DNA from: Streptomyces sp. NBC_00286 | GTDB taxonomy: Bacteria; Actinomycetota; Actinomycetes; Streptomycetales; Streptomycetaceae | Length of the DNA stretch: 64,000 bases | Assembly (NCBI RefSeq): GCF_036173125.1 | Contig: NZ_CP108054.1 | Coordinates: 7,655,001-7,719,000 of the forward strand | Direction of reading: 5' to 3' | Shown: in pieces, positions 24,502-33,137 of the stretch | Position numbering within the stretch: position 1 is the first letter of the stretch | How the letters are laid out: each line of letters begins with the position of its first letter | The notes under the pieces: generated by a model | The model's database searches: none | Seen by the model: only the letters and a program-made list of their open reading frames with translations | Told to the model about the DNA's origin: nothing | Made by a program: the position numbers and the translations under genes

Positions 24502-26391
24502 CTACTCGGTGACCTTCGGCAGGTCCTTCTCCAGGGGCAGCGCCTTGCCGTCCGTACCCACGACCTTGCGGTCCCCAAGCGGTTCCTTCAGGTCCACGGT
24601 CTTGTGGAAGGTCTTCGCGATCATGATGCAGACCTTGTCCTTCCACGGTGTCTCGGTCACCTTGACCGTCACGGTGTCGCCCGTCTCCTCGACCGAGGCC
24701 GAGTAGTCGCTGCAGACGCCGCCCGTGAAGCGCACGGTCAGTTTGCTGTCGTCAGCGCTGTAGCCCTCGACCTTGACGTCCTGGCGCTTCGGCGCGGCGC
24801 TCGGGTCGCCGCTGGGGTTCTCGGGCTTCGGGGCAGGAGCGGTCAGATAGCTCGGTTCGACCGCCGGATGCGTCACCGTGTAGGTCTGCTCGGCCCCTTC
24901 GGTCCGTACCTCGAAGAGCCAGGACGGCACCAGGGCCTGCTGCCCGTCCACGAACTGCGACGCCAGACCGAAGGTGGCCTCCTCGACCACATCAGCGGGC
25001 TTGACCTTCAAGGTCGACGGCTCGCACGGGGCGTTCTCCGTCCCCTCCTCCAGGGGGGCCGGGGTGGCGCAGCCGCCGATGCCCACGCGTCCGTCGCCCG
25101 CACCGGACCGGTTCAGCAGGTCGAGCGTCTGCTGCGCGTCGAGCACCGGGTACGAGTCGCCCTTCACCGGTGGCTTCAACCGGCCGCTGCCGCCCGCCAC
25201 TTGACCGTCCGCTCCGATCTGGACACCGGTCGTCCAGCCGTACGTCGGCAGCCCGCCGAACGCCGGCTCGGCGTTCACCACGCGCTTCGTGCCCATGAGC
25301 TGGCTCGCGTCGAGCTTCGCGTCGTTCTGGCCGATCGCCTTCAGGACGGGCGCGGCGGCCTTCTTCGCGGCGTCCACGCTCACCGGCTCGGCCTTGGCGT
25401 CCTCGGAGGTCGCGTTGCCCTCGCTGTACGTCCAGTTGCCGGGCGCCGTCTTGTTCACCTGAAGGCTCGGTCCCGTACCGACCTCGGCGGCCCCGACCTT
25501 CCAGGCCTCGCCCTCCGCCACCGGCTTGCCCGGCACGCCGAGGGCCTTCGCAAGGTCGGCCACCTCGGCGGCCGTGACCTCGCCCTTCGTGCGGTACACG
25601 GGCGCGGAGTCGGGGCCCTCGGGGGCCTTGCCCGCGAGGCGGTACTTCGTGCCGTTCGGGTCGGGCTCGCCGGGCGCGACGCCGTTCGGCTCGCCCGAAC
25701 CGCTCCCGGTGTAGCCGTCCAGGGCGAGCGGCGGCGGCTCGGCCTGGCCTCCCGGCGTACCGGACCCGCCCCGGTCATCCGCGCCACCGCCGTCCGACGC
25801 GGTCGTGGCGAAGTACGCCCCGCCGCCCCCGACGAGCAGCACAGCGGCGACGACCGAGGCGGCGACGGCCATGGAACGCCTCCGGCGCGGATGGCCGGTT
25901 TCGTCGCGGCCAGCTTTGTTCCGGACGACCTCGTCCGGGGCGGTCTGGTCCGGGCTGGCCTTGGCCGCAGCGGTTTTGTCCGGGGTGGCTTCCTCCCGGA
26001 CGCTCCCGTCCGGCGCGGCTGCGGCGCGGACGGCTTCGTCCGGGGCGGCCTCGTCCCGCTCGGCCTCGTCTGCTGCCGTTTCGCCGGGCGTGGTCTCGGC
26101 GGGGACGGCCTCATCCGTGACGGCTTGGTCCGTGGCGGCCTGCGCCCCCGCCGTCTCGTCTGGCGTGGCCTCGGCCCCGCCGGCTTCGGCTGGGGCAGCC
26201 TCTGCCCGGACGGCTTCACCCGGGGCGGCCTCGTCCCGCTCGGCCTCGTCTGCTGCCGTTTCGCCGGGCGTGGTCTCGGCCCGGACGGCCTCGTCCGCGA
26301 CGGCTTCGTCTGTGGCGGCCTCTGCCCGGACGGCTTCACCCGGGGCGGCGTCCTCCCGGACGGCATCGTCATCGGGTCGCTCGGTGTTCAC
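24502..26391 (-). CDS. Single-pass membrane protein with repeat-rich acidic N-terminus
   Basis: The 629-residue protein has three parts. Residues 1-170 are almost entirely Glu, Ala, Asp, Thr and Pro in a repeating pattern such as DEAVRAEAAPGE and TAADEAERDEAAP. A basic stretch and one membrane helix follow (MAVAASVVAAVLLVGGGGAYF, about 172-195). The remaining 430 residues are a secreted domain with few cysteines and no fold I recognise. The GTG at 26391 has AAGGAG 8 bases upstream. The topology predicts a cytoplasmic repeat region and an external domain. The function is unknown; it is probably a conserved Streptomyces envelope protein. Confidence 0.85.
   Translation of the reverse strand: MNTERPDDDAVREDAAPGEAVRAEAATDEAVADEAVRAETTPGETAADEAERDEAAPGEAVRAEAAPAEAGGAEATPDETAGAQAATDQAVTDEAVPAETTPGETAADEAERDEAAPDEAVRAAAAPDGSVREEATPDKTAAAKASPDQTAPDEVVRNKAGRDETGHPRRRRSMAVAASVVAAVLLVGGGGAYFATTASDGGGADDRGGSGTPGGQAEPPPLALDGYTGSGSGEPNGVAPGEPDPNGTKYRLAGKAPEGPDSAPVYRTKGEVTAAEVADLAKALGVPGKPVAEGEAWKVGAAEVGTGPSLQVNKTAPGNWTYSEGNATSEDAKAEPVSVDAAKKAAAPVLKAIGQNDAKLDASQLMGTKRVVNAEPAFGGLPTYGWTTGVQIGADGQVAGGSGRLKPPVKGDSYPVLDAQQTLDLLNRSGAGDGRVGIGGCATPAPLEEGTENAPCEPSTLKVKPADVVEEATFGLASQFVDGQQALVPSWLFEVRTEGAEQTYTVTHPAVEPSYLTAPAPKPENPSGDPSAAPKRQDVKVEGYSADDSKLTVRFTGGVCSDYSASVEETGDTVTVKVTETPWKDKVCIMIAKTFHKTVDLKEPLGDRKVVGTDGKALPLEKDLPKVTE
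26041..26280. repeat. Direct repeats with 180-bp period inside the 629-residue gene
   Basis: A 60-bp stretch at 26041-26100 is repeated exactly at 26221-26280. A shorter word (CTCTGCCCGGACGGCTTCAC) is shared by about 26210 and 26330. Because 180 is a multiple of 3, copy-number change keeps the reading frame. Confidence 0.9.
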
Positions 26392-26574
26392 CGCATCGCT
26401 CCTTCTACCGCACCGCGGTCCCATGAGACCCAGCCCTGACAGGGCAGGGCGCAGCAGGGTCGTATCCTGTCTCCCCTTTACGGGGGACAGCCATGGGACG
26501 CGGCGGGGGAGCGCTCGGTTCCCTCCGGGAGGGAGGCGGACTGAATGCCGCGATTCGTCAGGGGCTGGTCGCCA

Positions 26575-26805
26575 CCCACTCACGGCTCAGCGCAGTTCCC
26601 CGCGGGTGCCTCCGGCGGCTGAGCGAGTGCCGGTTCGTTGTGGTTGCTCGCGCCCACGCGGCGGAGCCGCAGATGTCACAGCCCCGCGCCCCTATCGGGG
26701 CGCTCCGCCGGACCCCCGCTGAGGAACCGGCCCTCCACTCGAGCGGGGGCCACCATCGCGGCGGAGCCGCAGATGTCACAGCCCCGCGCCCCTTCAGGGG
26801 TGATC
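26575..26805. repeat. Intergenic repeats, families A and B in reverse orientation
   Basis: Reverse copies of family B (CGGCGGAGCCGCAGATGTCA) occur at about 26655-26700 and 26758-26800, with the GTTGTGGTTGCTCGCGCCC tail of families A/B at 26637. Nothing else is seen in the 412-bp gap between 26392 and 26803. Confidence 0.7.
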
Positions 26806-27031
26806 AGTCCCCGTAGTCCGACATGGCGTCCAGCAGCCGCGCCGACGTCGGCGGAACCGTTACCCCGTGGATGAGTGACGGGGACACCGGGTGGGGAGTG
26901 ATCCGGGCGGATGCGGGCCAGTGCGGCACCATCCTGGCGCAGTCGCCGCGCAGCTCCGCGAGGCCGCCGTCGAGGTCGAGAGAGCCCTCGAAGCCGAGCG
27001 GAGCGGAGCCGTGGATCTTGAGGTTCGTCAT
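26804..27031 (-). CDS. Small conserved protein upstream of the PfkB kinase
   Basis: The 75-residue protein reads MTNLKIHGSAPLGFEGSLDL and ends PTSARLLDAMSDYGD, with balanced composition and Streptomyces-like codon use. It has no membrane segment or signal. It is divergent from the kinase across 133 bp. The ribosome site is weak, so the mRNA could be nearly leaderless. I regard it as real on composition and position, but recognise no function. Confidence 0.6.
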   Translation of the reverse strand: MTNLKIHGSAPLGFEGSLDLDGGLAELRGDCARMVPHWPASARITPHPVSPSLIHGVTVPPTSARLLDAMSDYGD

Positions 27032-27073
27032 ATTGGAACGGTAAGCACCGCAAGGCCTACGGCAAAAGCCCTA

Positions 27074-27121
27074 CTATCGGGTAGTTCTGCCCGCTTCGAA
27101 GTCGCGGAGCCGACCCGATAG
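27074..27121. promoter_or_regulatory. Inverted repeat CTATCGGGT...ACCCGATAG
   Basis: Perfect 9-bp arms, 30 bases apart, lie in the divergent control region between the 75-residue gene and the kinase. It may be a two-site operator or an RNA hairpin in the kinase leader. Confidence 0.4.
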
Positions 27122-27164
27122 CGTGAACTGTCAATCTCCCTCCTCGCAGGAGTGTGTCCTAGCC

Positions 27165-28139
27165 GTGCGTATCGCAGTCACCGGCTCCATCGCCAACGAC
27201 CACCTGATGACCTTCCCCGGGCGCTTCGCCGACCAGCTGGTGGGCGACCAGCTGCACACGGTCTCGCTCTCGTTCCTGGTCGACTCCCTCGAAGTACGCC
27301 GGGGAGGTGTGGGCGCCAACATCGCCTTCGGCATGGGCCAGCTCGGCACCTCGCCGATCCTGGTCGGAGCCGCGGGCGCCGACTTCGACGAGTACCGGGC
27401 CTGGCTGGACCGGCACGGGGTCGACACCTCGTCCGTACGCATCTCCGAGGTGCTGCACACCGCCCGCTTCGTCTGCACCACGGACGCCGACCACAACCAG
27501 ATCGGCTCCTTCTACACCGGCGCCATGAGCGAGGCCCGGCTCATCGAGCTCAAGAAGGTCGCCGACCGCGTCGGCGGGCTCGACCTCGTCCTCATCGGCG
27601 CGGACGACCCGGAGGGGATGCTCCGGCACACCGAGGAGTGCCGCACCCGGGGGATCCCCTTCGCGGCCGACTTCTCCCAGCAGATCGCCCGCATGGACGG
27701 CGAGGAGATCCGGATACTGCTGGACGGCGCGACGTACCTCTTCTCGAACGAGTACGAGAAGGGGCTCATCGAGTCCAAGACCGGCTGGACCGACGCCGAG
27801 ATCCTCGCCAAGGTCGGCCACCGTGTGACGACGCTCGGCGCGCGCGGCGTCCGTATCGAGGCCGTCGGTGAGGACACCATCGAGGTCGGCACCGCCGAGG
27901 AGACGGCGAAGGTCGACCCGACCGGCGTCGGTGACGCATTCCGCGCGGGCTTCCTCTCGGGCCTGGCCTGGGGCGTCTCGCACGAGCGCGCCGCCCAGGT
28001 CGGCTGCATGCTCGCCACGCTGGTCATCGAGACCACGGGCACCCAGGAGTACGAGCTCCGCCGCACCCACTTCATGGACCGCTTCACCAAGGCGTACGGG
28101 CATGAGGCGGCGGCGGAGGTCCAGTCCCACCTGGGCTGA
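27165..28139 (+). CDS. PfkB-family carbohydrate kinase, likely adenosine kinase
   Basis: The 324-residue kinase has the PfkB signatures: GGVGANIAFGMGQLG near the N-terminus (about residues 46-60) and DPTGVGDAFRAGF at about 251-263, with the catalytic Asp. In Mycobacterium the PfkB protein next to ctaC is an adenosine kinase of the same length (AdoK, 324 residues), and here the gene also lies close to ctaC, so adenosine salvage is the best guess. Ribokinase or another sugar kinase cannot be excluded. The GTG at 27165 is chosen over an upstream ATG at 27123 for the family-like start VRIAVTGSIANDH. Confidence 0.88.
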   Translation: MRIAVTGSIANDHLMTFPGRFADQLVGDQLHTVSLSFLVDSLEVRRGGVGANIAFGMGQLGTSPILVGAAGADFDEYRAWLDRHGVDTSSVRISEVLHTARFVCTTDADHNQIGSFYTGAMSEARLIELKKVADRVGGLDLVLIGADDPEGMLRHTEECRTRGIPFAADFSQQIARMDGEEIRILLDGATYLFSNEYEKGLIESKTGWTDAEILAKVGHRVTTLGARGVRIEAVGEDTIEVGTAEETAKVDPTGVGDAFRAGFLSGLAWGVSHERAAQVGCMLATLVIETTGTQEYELRRTHFMDRFTKAYGHEAAAEVQSHLG

Positions 28140-28152
28140 CGGCCACCTCTAT

Positions 28153-29535
28153 CTACGACGTACGGCGGACCACGTAAGCAGAACCGTGGTCCGCCGGCTC
28201 CTCTCCTACGTACTCCTGGCCCCGCATCGCGCACCACGCCGGGATGTCCAGGCGGGCCGCCTCGTCGTCCGAGAGGACGCGGATCGTGCCGCCCAGGGGA
28301 ACGTCGTCGATGACCTTCGCGAGTTCGATCACCGGGATGGGGCAGCGCCTGCCGAGGGCGTCCACGGTGAGGGTTTCTTCGGCCGCGGACGCCCGCGGCG
28401 CGTGGACCGGAGCGCCCAGCTTCTGGCGGACCGCCGAGACCGCAGCAGGGAGGACCTGGAGGAAGCGGTCCACGTCCTGCTCGGGCGTGCCCAGGGGCAA
28501 CGACACGCGCACGTTGCCCTCCGTCAGCACCCCCATCGCCTTCAGCACATGGCTCGGCGTCAGCGTGCTGCTCGTACAGGACGATCCGGACGACACCGAG
28601 AAGCCCTCGCGGTCGAGCTCGTGCAGCAAGGTCTCTCCGTCGACATAGAGACAGGAGAAGGTGAGCAGATGGGGGAGCCGGCGCACCGGGTCGCCCACCA
28701 CCTCCACGTCCGGGACCAGTTCCGGCACCCGCGCCCGGATCCGGTCCGTCAACTCCCGCAGCCGGGCCGACTCGGCGGCGGCCTCCGCGCGCACAGCACG
28801 CAACGACGCCGCCGCGGCGACGATGCCGGGGATGTTCTCGAAGCCGGGAGCGCGCCCCGACTCCCGTTCGTCGACGGGGCCTTGAGCCGCGTACCGCACC
28901 CCCTTGCGTACGACGAGCAGCCCGATACCCGACGGCCCGCCCCACTTGTGCGCGCTGCCCGTCAGCACCGACCACTCACCCTCGACCGGCCCCCACGCCA
29001 ACGACTGCGCCGCGTCGACGAGCAGCGGCACGCCCGCCTCACGGCACGCGGCGGCGACCGCGGCCACCGGCTGCTCCGTACCCACCTCATGGTTGGCCGA
29101 CTGCAGACAGGCCAGCGCGGTGTCGGGCCGCAGCGCGGCGGCGTACGAGTCCGGGGACACGGCCCCGGTACGCAGTACGGCCACTTCGGTCACCGACCCG
29201 CCCTCGCTCCGGTGAACCTCCGCCGCATGCAGCACAGAAGAGTGTTCGACCCCGGACACGATCAGGTGGCGCCCAACGCGCCGACGCCCCGCCAGCGCCC
29301 CCGCAATCCCCGAGTGCACGGCCGACGTACCGGACGAGGTGAACACCAACTCGTCAGCCCGACACCCAACAGCCTCGGCAGCAGCCTCCCGAGCCGCATC
29401 GAGCAACAGCCGAGCCCGCCGCCCCTCGCGATAAAGCCGAGCAGGATCGGCCCATCCTTCATCGAGCGCGGCGACTAGGGCCTGCCGAGCAACAGGATGG
29501 AGAGGAGCACTGGAAGCAACGTCAAAGTAGGCCAC
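28153..29535 (-). CDS. Cysteine desulfurase fused to a TusA-like sulfurtransferase
   Basis: The 460-residue protein is a fusion. Residues 1-370 are a NifS/IscS-type PLP enzyme: LVFTSSGTSAVHSG, GVEHSS, LLVDAAQS, the PLP lysine in GSAHKWGG (about 197) and the active-site cysteine in SSGSSCTSS (about 320). Residues 388-460 are TusA/SirA-like, with the conserved Cys in GRRCPIPVIELAKVI (about 398). The desulfurase would make a persulfide and the TusA domain would accept it in the same chain, feeding thiolation. Which pathway it feeds is unknown. The GTG at 29535 is used. Confidence 0.9.
   Translation of the reverse strand: MAYFDVASSAPLHPVARQALVAALDEGWADPARLYREGRRARLLLDAAREAAAEAVGCRADELVFTSSGTSAVHSGIAGALAGRRRVGRHLIVSGVEHSSVLHAAEVHRSEGGSVTEVAVLRTGAVSPDSYAAALRPDTALACLQSANHEVGTEQPVAAVAAACREAGVPLLVDAAQSLAWGPVEGEWSVLTGSAHKWGGPSGIGLLVVRKGVRYAAQGPVDERESGRAPGFENIPGIVAAAASLRAVRAEAAAESARLRELTDRIRARVPELVPDVEVVGDPVRRLPHLLTFSCLYVDGETLLHELDREGFSVSSGSSCTSSTLTPSHVLKAMGVLTEGNVRVSLPLGTPEQDVDRFLQVLPAAVSAVRQKLGAPVHAPRASAAEETLTVDALGRRCPIPVIELAKVIDDVPLGGTIRVLSDDEAARLDIPAWCAMRGQEYVGEEPADHGSAYVVRRTS
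28163..28196 (+). terminator. Hairpin between converging kinase and desulfurase genes
   Basis: Perfect 12-bp arms (CGGCGGACCACG and its complement) flank a 10-base loop just past the kinase stop. The hairpin overlaps the last codons of the desulfurase gene on the other strand. Confidence 0.75.
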
Positions 29536-29564
29536 ACAGCAACGCTAAAACTTCCAGCAGGGCA

Positions 29565-29628
29565 GCGCCCCGACAGGGGCGCGGGGAACTGCGCGAGAAA
29601 CCACAGACAACTCGCACTCGCCACACAA
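29565..29628. repeat. Intergenic repeat, family A
   Basis: CAGGGGCGCGGGGAACTGCG followed by AAACCACAGACAACTCGCAC is a further copy, between the desulfurase and ctaC. The remainder of 29629-29772 shows no gene or clear site. Confidence 0.75.
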
Positions 29629-29772
29629 ATCCGCACGATCGAGCTACTAGGCGCCCCAAACTCCGCCGGTTGAAAGCGATCCCAAGGGCGCCCAACCCGT
29701 CGGCGTGACCCGCGGAGCGACTCGCGGCACGGAGGGGCCCCCTCCCCGCGAACCCCCGGAGGGCGTCGGCTA

Positions 29773-29801
29773 GGGTTTGGTCCGCATAAACATCCAAACC
29801 C
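29773..29801. promoter_or_regulatory. Inverted repeat GGGTTTGG...CCAAACCC upstream of ctaC
   Basis: Perfect 8-bp arms with a 13-base spacer lie about 82 bp upstream of the ctaC start, beside a TAGGGT that could be a -10 box. A second hairpin, CCCTGC...GCAGGG, follows directly. It is a candidate operator or 5'-leader structure for the oxidase operon. Confidence 0.45.
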
Positions 29802-29882
29802 CTGCCCGTCGCAGGGCGGCGACCGACCACCGAGAAGGCCGCAGCCAATCACGCGCGGGCGAGACTCTCGGGAAGGCGCTAC

Positions 29883-30881
29883 GTGAGTCCCAACGGCTCC
29901 GACCTCCCCCACGCCCCGGGGGGCGCGGGCGGTACCCCCACGCCGCGGCGCCCGCTCCGGCGGAAGCTGCTGCAGGCACTGACTGTGGGCCTGGTCCTGG
30001 CGACAGCCTCCGGCTGCTCGTACAACTGGGAAGACTTCCCCCGCCTTGGTATGCCGACCCCGACCACGGAAGAGGCTCCGCGGATCCTCTCCCTGTGGCA
30101 GGGCTCCTGGGCTGCCGCGCTCGCTACCGGCGTGCTGGTGTGGGGTCTGATCCTGTGGAGCACCATCTTCCACCGGCGCAGCCGCACCAAGGTCGAGGTT
30201 CCCCCGCAGACCCGGTACAACATGCCCATCGAGGCGCTGTACACGGTGGTCCCGCTCGTCATCGTCTCGGTGCTGTTCTACTTCACCGCCCGCGACGAGT
30301 CGGAGCTCCTCGACACCTCCAAGAAGCCCGATGTGACGATCAACGTCGTGGGCTATCAGTGGAGCTGGGGCTTCAACTACATCGAGAACGTCGAAGGTTC
30401 GAACGGCGACGCGAAGACCGACGAGAACCTGGACGCGATTCCGAAACGGTTCAAGAACGACTTCCCGGCGAACGCCGGCGGCGTCTACGACGTCGGCACG
30501 CCCGGCTCGGAGAACCCGCAGACGAACAACCCCGGCCCGACCCTCTGGCTCCCCAAGGGCAAGACGGTCCGCTTCGTCCTCACCTCGCGTGACGTCATCC
30601 ACTCCTTCTGGGTGGTGCCGTTCCTGATGAAGCAGGACGTCATCCCGGGCCACACCAACGCCTTCCAGGTGACCCCCAACAAGGAGGGCACCTTCCTCGG
30701 CAAGTGCGCCGAACTGTGCGGCGTCGACCACTCCCGGATGCTCTTCAACGTGAAGGTCGTCTCCGAAGAGCGCTACGAGCAGCACCTCAAGGAGCTCGCG
30801 GAGAAGGGCCAGACCGGTTACGTCCCGGCCGGTATCGAGCAGACGGACCACGAGAAGAACCGGGAGACGAACCAACTGTGA
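29883..30881 (+). CDS. ctaC: Cytochrome c oxidase subunit II
   Basis: CtaC takes electrons from the cytochrome c domain of the bc1 complex through its CuA centre. The 332-residue precursor has a lipobox ATASGC (Cys about 45), two membrane helices and a CuA domain with [18 protein letters not shown] and [12 protein letters not shown], which carry the metal-binding Cys and His residues. A loop inserted between the helices and the CuA domain (residues about 165-210) is rich in Asn and Asp, as in other actinobacteria. The GTG at 29883 is used. It is first in ctaCDF and its stop overlaps the ctaD start. Confidence 0.97.
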   Translation: MSPNGSDLPHAPGGAGGTPTPRRPLRRKLLQALTVGLVLATASGCSYNWEDFPRLGMPTPTTEEAPRILSLWQGSWAAALATGVLVWGLILWSTIFHRRSRTKVEVPPQTRYNMPIEALYTVVPLVIVSVLFYFTARDESELLDTSKKPDVTINVVGYQWSWGFNYIENVEGSNGDAKTDENLDAIPKRFKNDFPANAGGVYDVGTPGSENPQTNNPGPTLWLPKGKTVRFVLTSRDVIHSFWVVPFLMKQDVIPGHTNAFQVTPNKEGTFLGKCAELCGVDHSRMLFNVKVVSEERYEQHLKELAEKGQTGYVPAGIEQTDHEKNRETNQL

Positions 30882-32611
30882 GCATCCTCAACGAACCTCA
30901 GGGTGCCGCGCCGGAAGACACGTACCAGAACGAGGTCCCGGTACGGCGGAAGCAGCCCGGCAACGTCGTCGTCAAGTGGCTCACCACCACGGACCACAAG
31001 ACGATCGGCACGCTCTATCTGGTCACGTCGTTCGCGTTCTTCGTCATCGGCGGCGTGATGGCGCTGCTGATGCGCGCCGAGCTGGCCCGCCCCGGCAGCC
31101 AGATCATGTCGAACGAGCAGTTCAACCAGGCGTTCACGATGCACGGCACGATCATGCTGCTGATGTTCGCGACGCCGCTGTTCGCCGGTTTCACGAACTG
31201 GATCATGCCGCTGCAGATCGGCGCCCCCGATGTGGCGTTCCCGCGGCTGAACATGTTCGCCTACTGGCTGTACCTGTTCGGCTCGCTGATCGCGGTGGGC
31301 GGTTTCCTCACCCCGCAGGGCGCCGCCGACTTCGGCTGGTTCGCCTACTCGCCGCTGTCCGACGCGGTCCGCTCGCCGGGCATCGGCGCCGACATGTGGA
31401 TCATGGGCCTGGCGTTCTCCGGCTTCGGCACCATCCTCGGCGCGGTCAACTTCATCACCACCATCATCTGCATGCGCGCCCCGGGCATGACCATGTTCCG
31501 CATGCCGATCTTCGTGTGGAACGTGCTGCTCACCGCCGTGCTGGTGCTGCTGGCCTTCCCGGTGCTGGCCGCCGCGCTGTTCGCCCTTGAGGCGGACCGA
31601 AAGTTCGGCGCCCATATCTTCGACGCGTCCAACGGCGGCGCGTTGTTGTGGCAACACCTGTTCTGGTTCTTCGGGCATCCAGAGGTGTACATCATCGCCC
31701 TGCCGTTCTTCGGCATCATCTCCGAGGTCATCCCGGTCTTCTCCCGCAAGCCGATGTTCGGCTACATGGGCCTGATCGGCGCGACCATCGCGATCGCCGG
31801 CCTGTCGGTCACCGTGTGGGCGCACCACATGTACGTCACCGGCGGCGTGTTGTTGCCGTTCTTCTCCTTCATGACGTTCCTGATCGCCGTGCCGACGGGC
31901 GTGAAGTTCTTCAACTGGATCGGAACGATGTGGAAGGGGTCACTGAGTTTCGAGACCCCGATGCTGTGGGCCACCGGCTTCCTGATCACCTTCACCTTCG
32001 GTGGTCTGACCGGTGTCATCCTGGCCTCGCCGCCGATGGACTTCCACGTCTCGGACTCGTACTTCGTGGTGGCGCACTTCCACTACGTGGTGTTCGGCAC
32101 CGTGGTGTTCGCGATGTTCTCCGGCTTCCACTTCTGGTGGCCGAAGATGACCGGCAAGATGCTCGACGAACGCCTCGGGAAGATCACCTTCTGGACGCTG
32201 TTCATCGGCTTCCACGGCACGTTCCTCGTCCAGCACTGGCTGGGTGCCGAGGGCATGCCACGGCGGTACGCGGACTACCTGGCGGCCGACGGCTTCACCG
32301 CGCTGAACACGATCTCGACGATCAGCTCCTTCGTGCTCGGCCTGTCGATCCTGCCGTTCTTCTACAACGTGTGGAAGACCGCCAAGTACGGCAAGAAGGT
32401 CGAAGTCGACGACCCGTGGGGCTACGGCCGCTCCCTGGAGTGGGCCACGTCCTGCCCGCCGCCGCGGCACAACTTCCTCACCCTGCCGCGGATCCGCAGT
32501 GAATCCCCGGCGTTCGACCTGCACCACCCGGAGATCGCCGCCATCGACCAGCTCGAGAACGTCGGTCCCGCCGAGAAGTCCCTCGCTGGTGGCAAGGAGG
32601 CCGGCAAGTGA
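30878..32611 (+). CDS. ctaD: Cytochrome c oxidase subunit I
   Basis: CtaD is the catalytic haem a/a3-CuB subunit that reduces oxygen and pumps protons. The 577-residue protein has 12 membrane helices, [14 protein letters not shown] (with the Tyr-His pair of the active site), [10 protein letters not shown] (CuB ligands) and HFHYVVFG (haem ligands). The GTG start overlaps the ctaC stop (GTGA). A much longer reading starts at 30704 but merely overlaps ctaC in another frame. The gene continues directly into ctaF by another GTGA overlap. Confidence 0.98.
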   Translation: MSILNEPQGAAPEDTYQNEVPVRRKQPGNVVVKWLTTTDHKTIGTLYLVTSFAFFVIGGVMALLMRAELARPGSQIMSNEQFNQAFTMHGTIMLLMFATPLFAGFTNWIMPLQIGAPDVAFPRLNMFAYWLYLFGSLIAVGGFLTPQGAADFGWFAYSPLSDAVRSPGIGADMWIMGLAFSGFGTILGAVNFITTIICMRAPGMTMFRMPIFVWNVLLTAVLVLLAFPVLAAALFALEADRKFGAHIFDASNGGALLWQHLFWFFGHPEVYIIALPFFGIISEVIPVFSRKPMFGYMGLIGATIAIAGLSVTVWAHHMYVTGGVLLPFFSFMTFLIAVPTGVKFFNWIGTMWKGSLSFETPMLWATGFLITFTFGGLTGVILASPPMDFHVSDSYFVVAHFHYVVFGTVVFAMFSGFHFWWPKMTGKMLDERLGKITFWTLFIGFHGTFLVQHWLGAEGMPRRYADYLAADGFTALNTISTISSFVLGLSILPFFYNVWKTAKYGKKVEVDDPWGYGRSLEWATSCPPPRHNFLTLPRIRSESPAFDLHHPEIAAIDQLENVGPAEKSLAGGKEAGK

Positions 32612-33006
32612 AGATCCAGGGCAAGATGTTCATCTGGCTGGCCGTCTTCATCCTCGTCATGGCGATCGTCTATGGCTACTGGTCGAAGGAGCCGGCCGGC
32701 ACCACGGCGCTCTTCCTGGGCTTCGGCCTGAGCATCATGATCGGCTACTACCTGGCCTTCACGGCCCGGCGGGTCGACGTGGGCGCCCAGGACAACAAGG
32801 AGGCCGACGTCGCGGACGACGCCGGTGAGATCGGCTTCTTCAGCCCGCACAGCTGGCAGCCGCTCTCCCTCGGCATCGGCGGCGCGCTCGCCTTCATGGG
32901 TGTCGTCTTCGGCTGGTGGCTGCTGTACTTCTCGGTGCCGATCATCATGATCGGCCTGTGGGGCTGGGTCTTCGAGTACTACCACGGCGAGAACCGCACC
33001 CAGTAA
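32608..33006 (+). CDS. ctaF: Cytochrome c oxidase subunit IV (actinobacterial type)
   Basis: The 132-residue protein has four membrane segments in two pairs, with a charged middle loop ([18 protein letters not shown]). It matches the small actinobacterial subunit of the aa3 oxidase. Its GTG start overlaps the ctaD stop, confirming that it belongs to the operon. A strong terminator follows at 33024. Confidence 0.92.
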   Translation: MKIQGKMFIWLAVFILVMAIVYGYWSKEPAGTTALFLGFGLSIMIGYYLAFTARRVDVGAQDNKEADVADDAGEIGFFSPHSWQPLSLGIGGALAFMGVVFGWWLLYFSVPIIMIGLWGWVFEYYHGENRTQ

Positions 33007-33023
33007 CACGCGCTCGGCGCTCT

Positions 33024-33060
33024 GGAGCCCGGACACTCCGTCACGGAGGGTCCGGGCTCC
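33024..33060 (+). terminator. Terminator of the ctaCDF operon
   Basis: Seventeen-base arms with one mismatch (GGAGCCCGGACACTCCG and CGGAGGGTCCGGGCTCC) flank a 3-base TCA loop, 18 bp after the ctaF stop. Strong GC pairing and an immediate CTCGTTTG tail fit a terminator. Confidence 0.85.
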
Positions 33061-33137
33061 CTCGTTTGCCGGACAACACGTCCCTCACACGGGCCACCCG
33101 CCGCGCCACCGCGGTCATACGTTCCTACGTTGAACGC

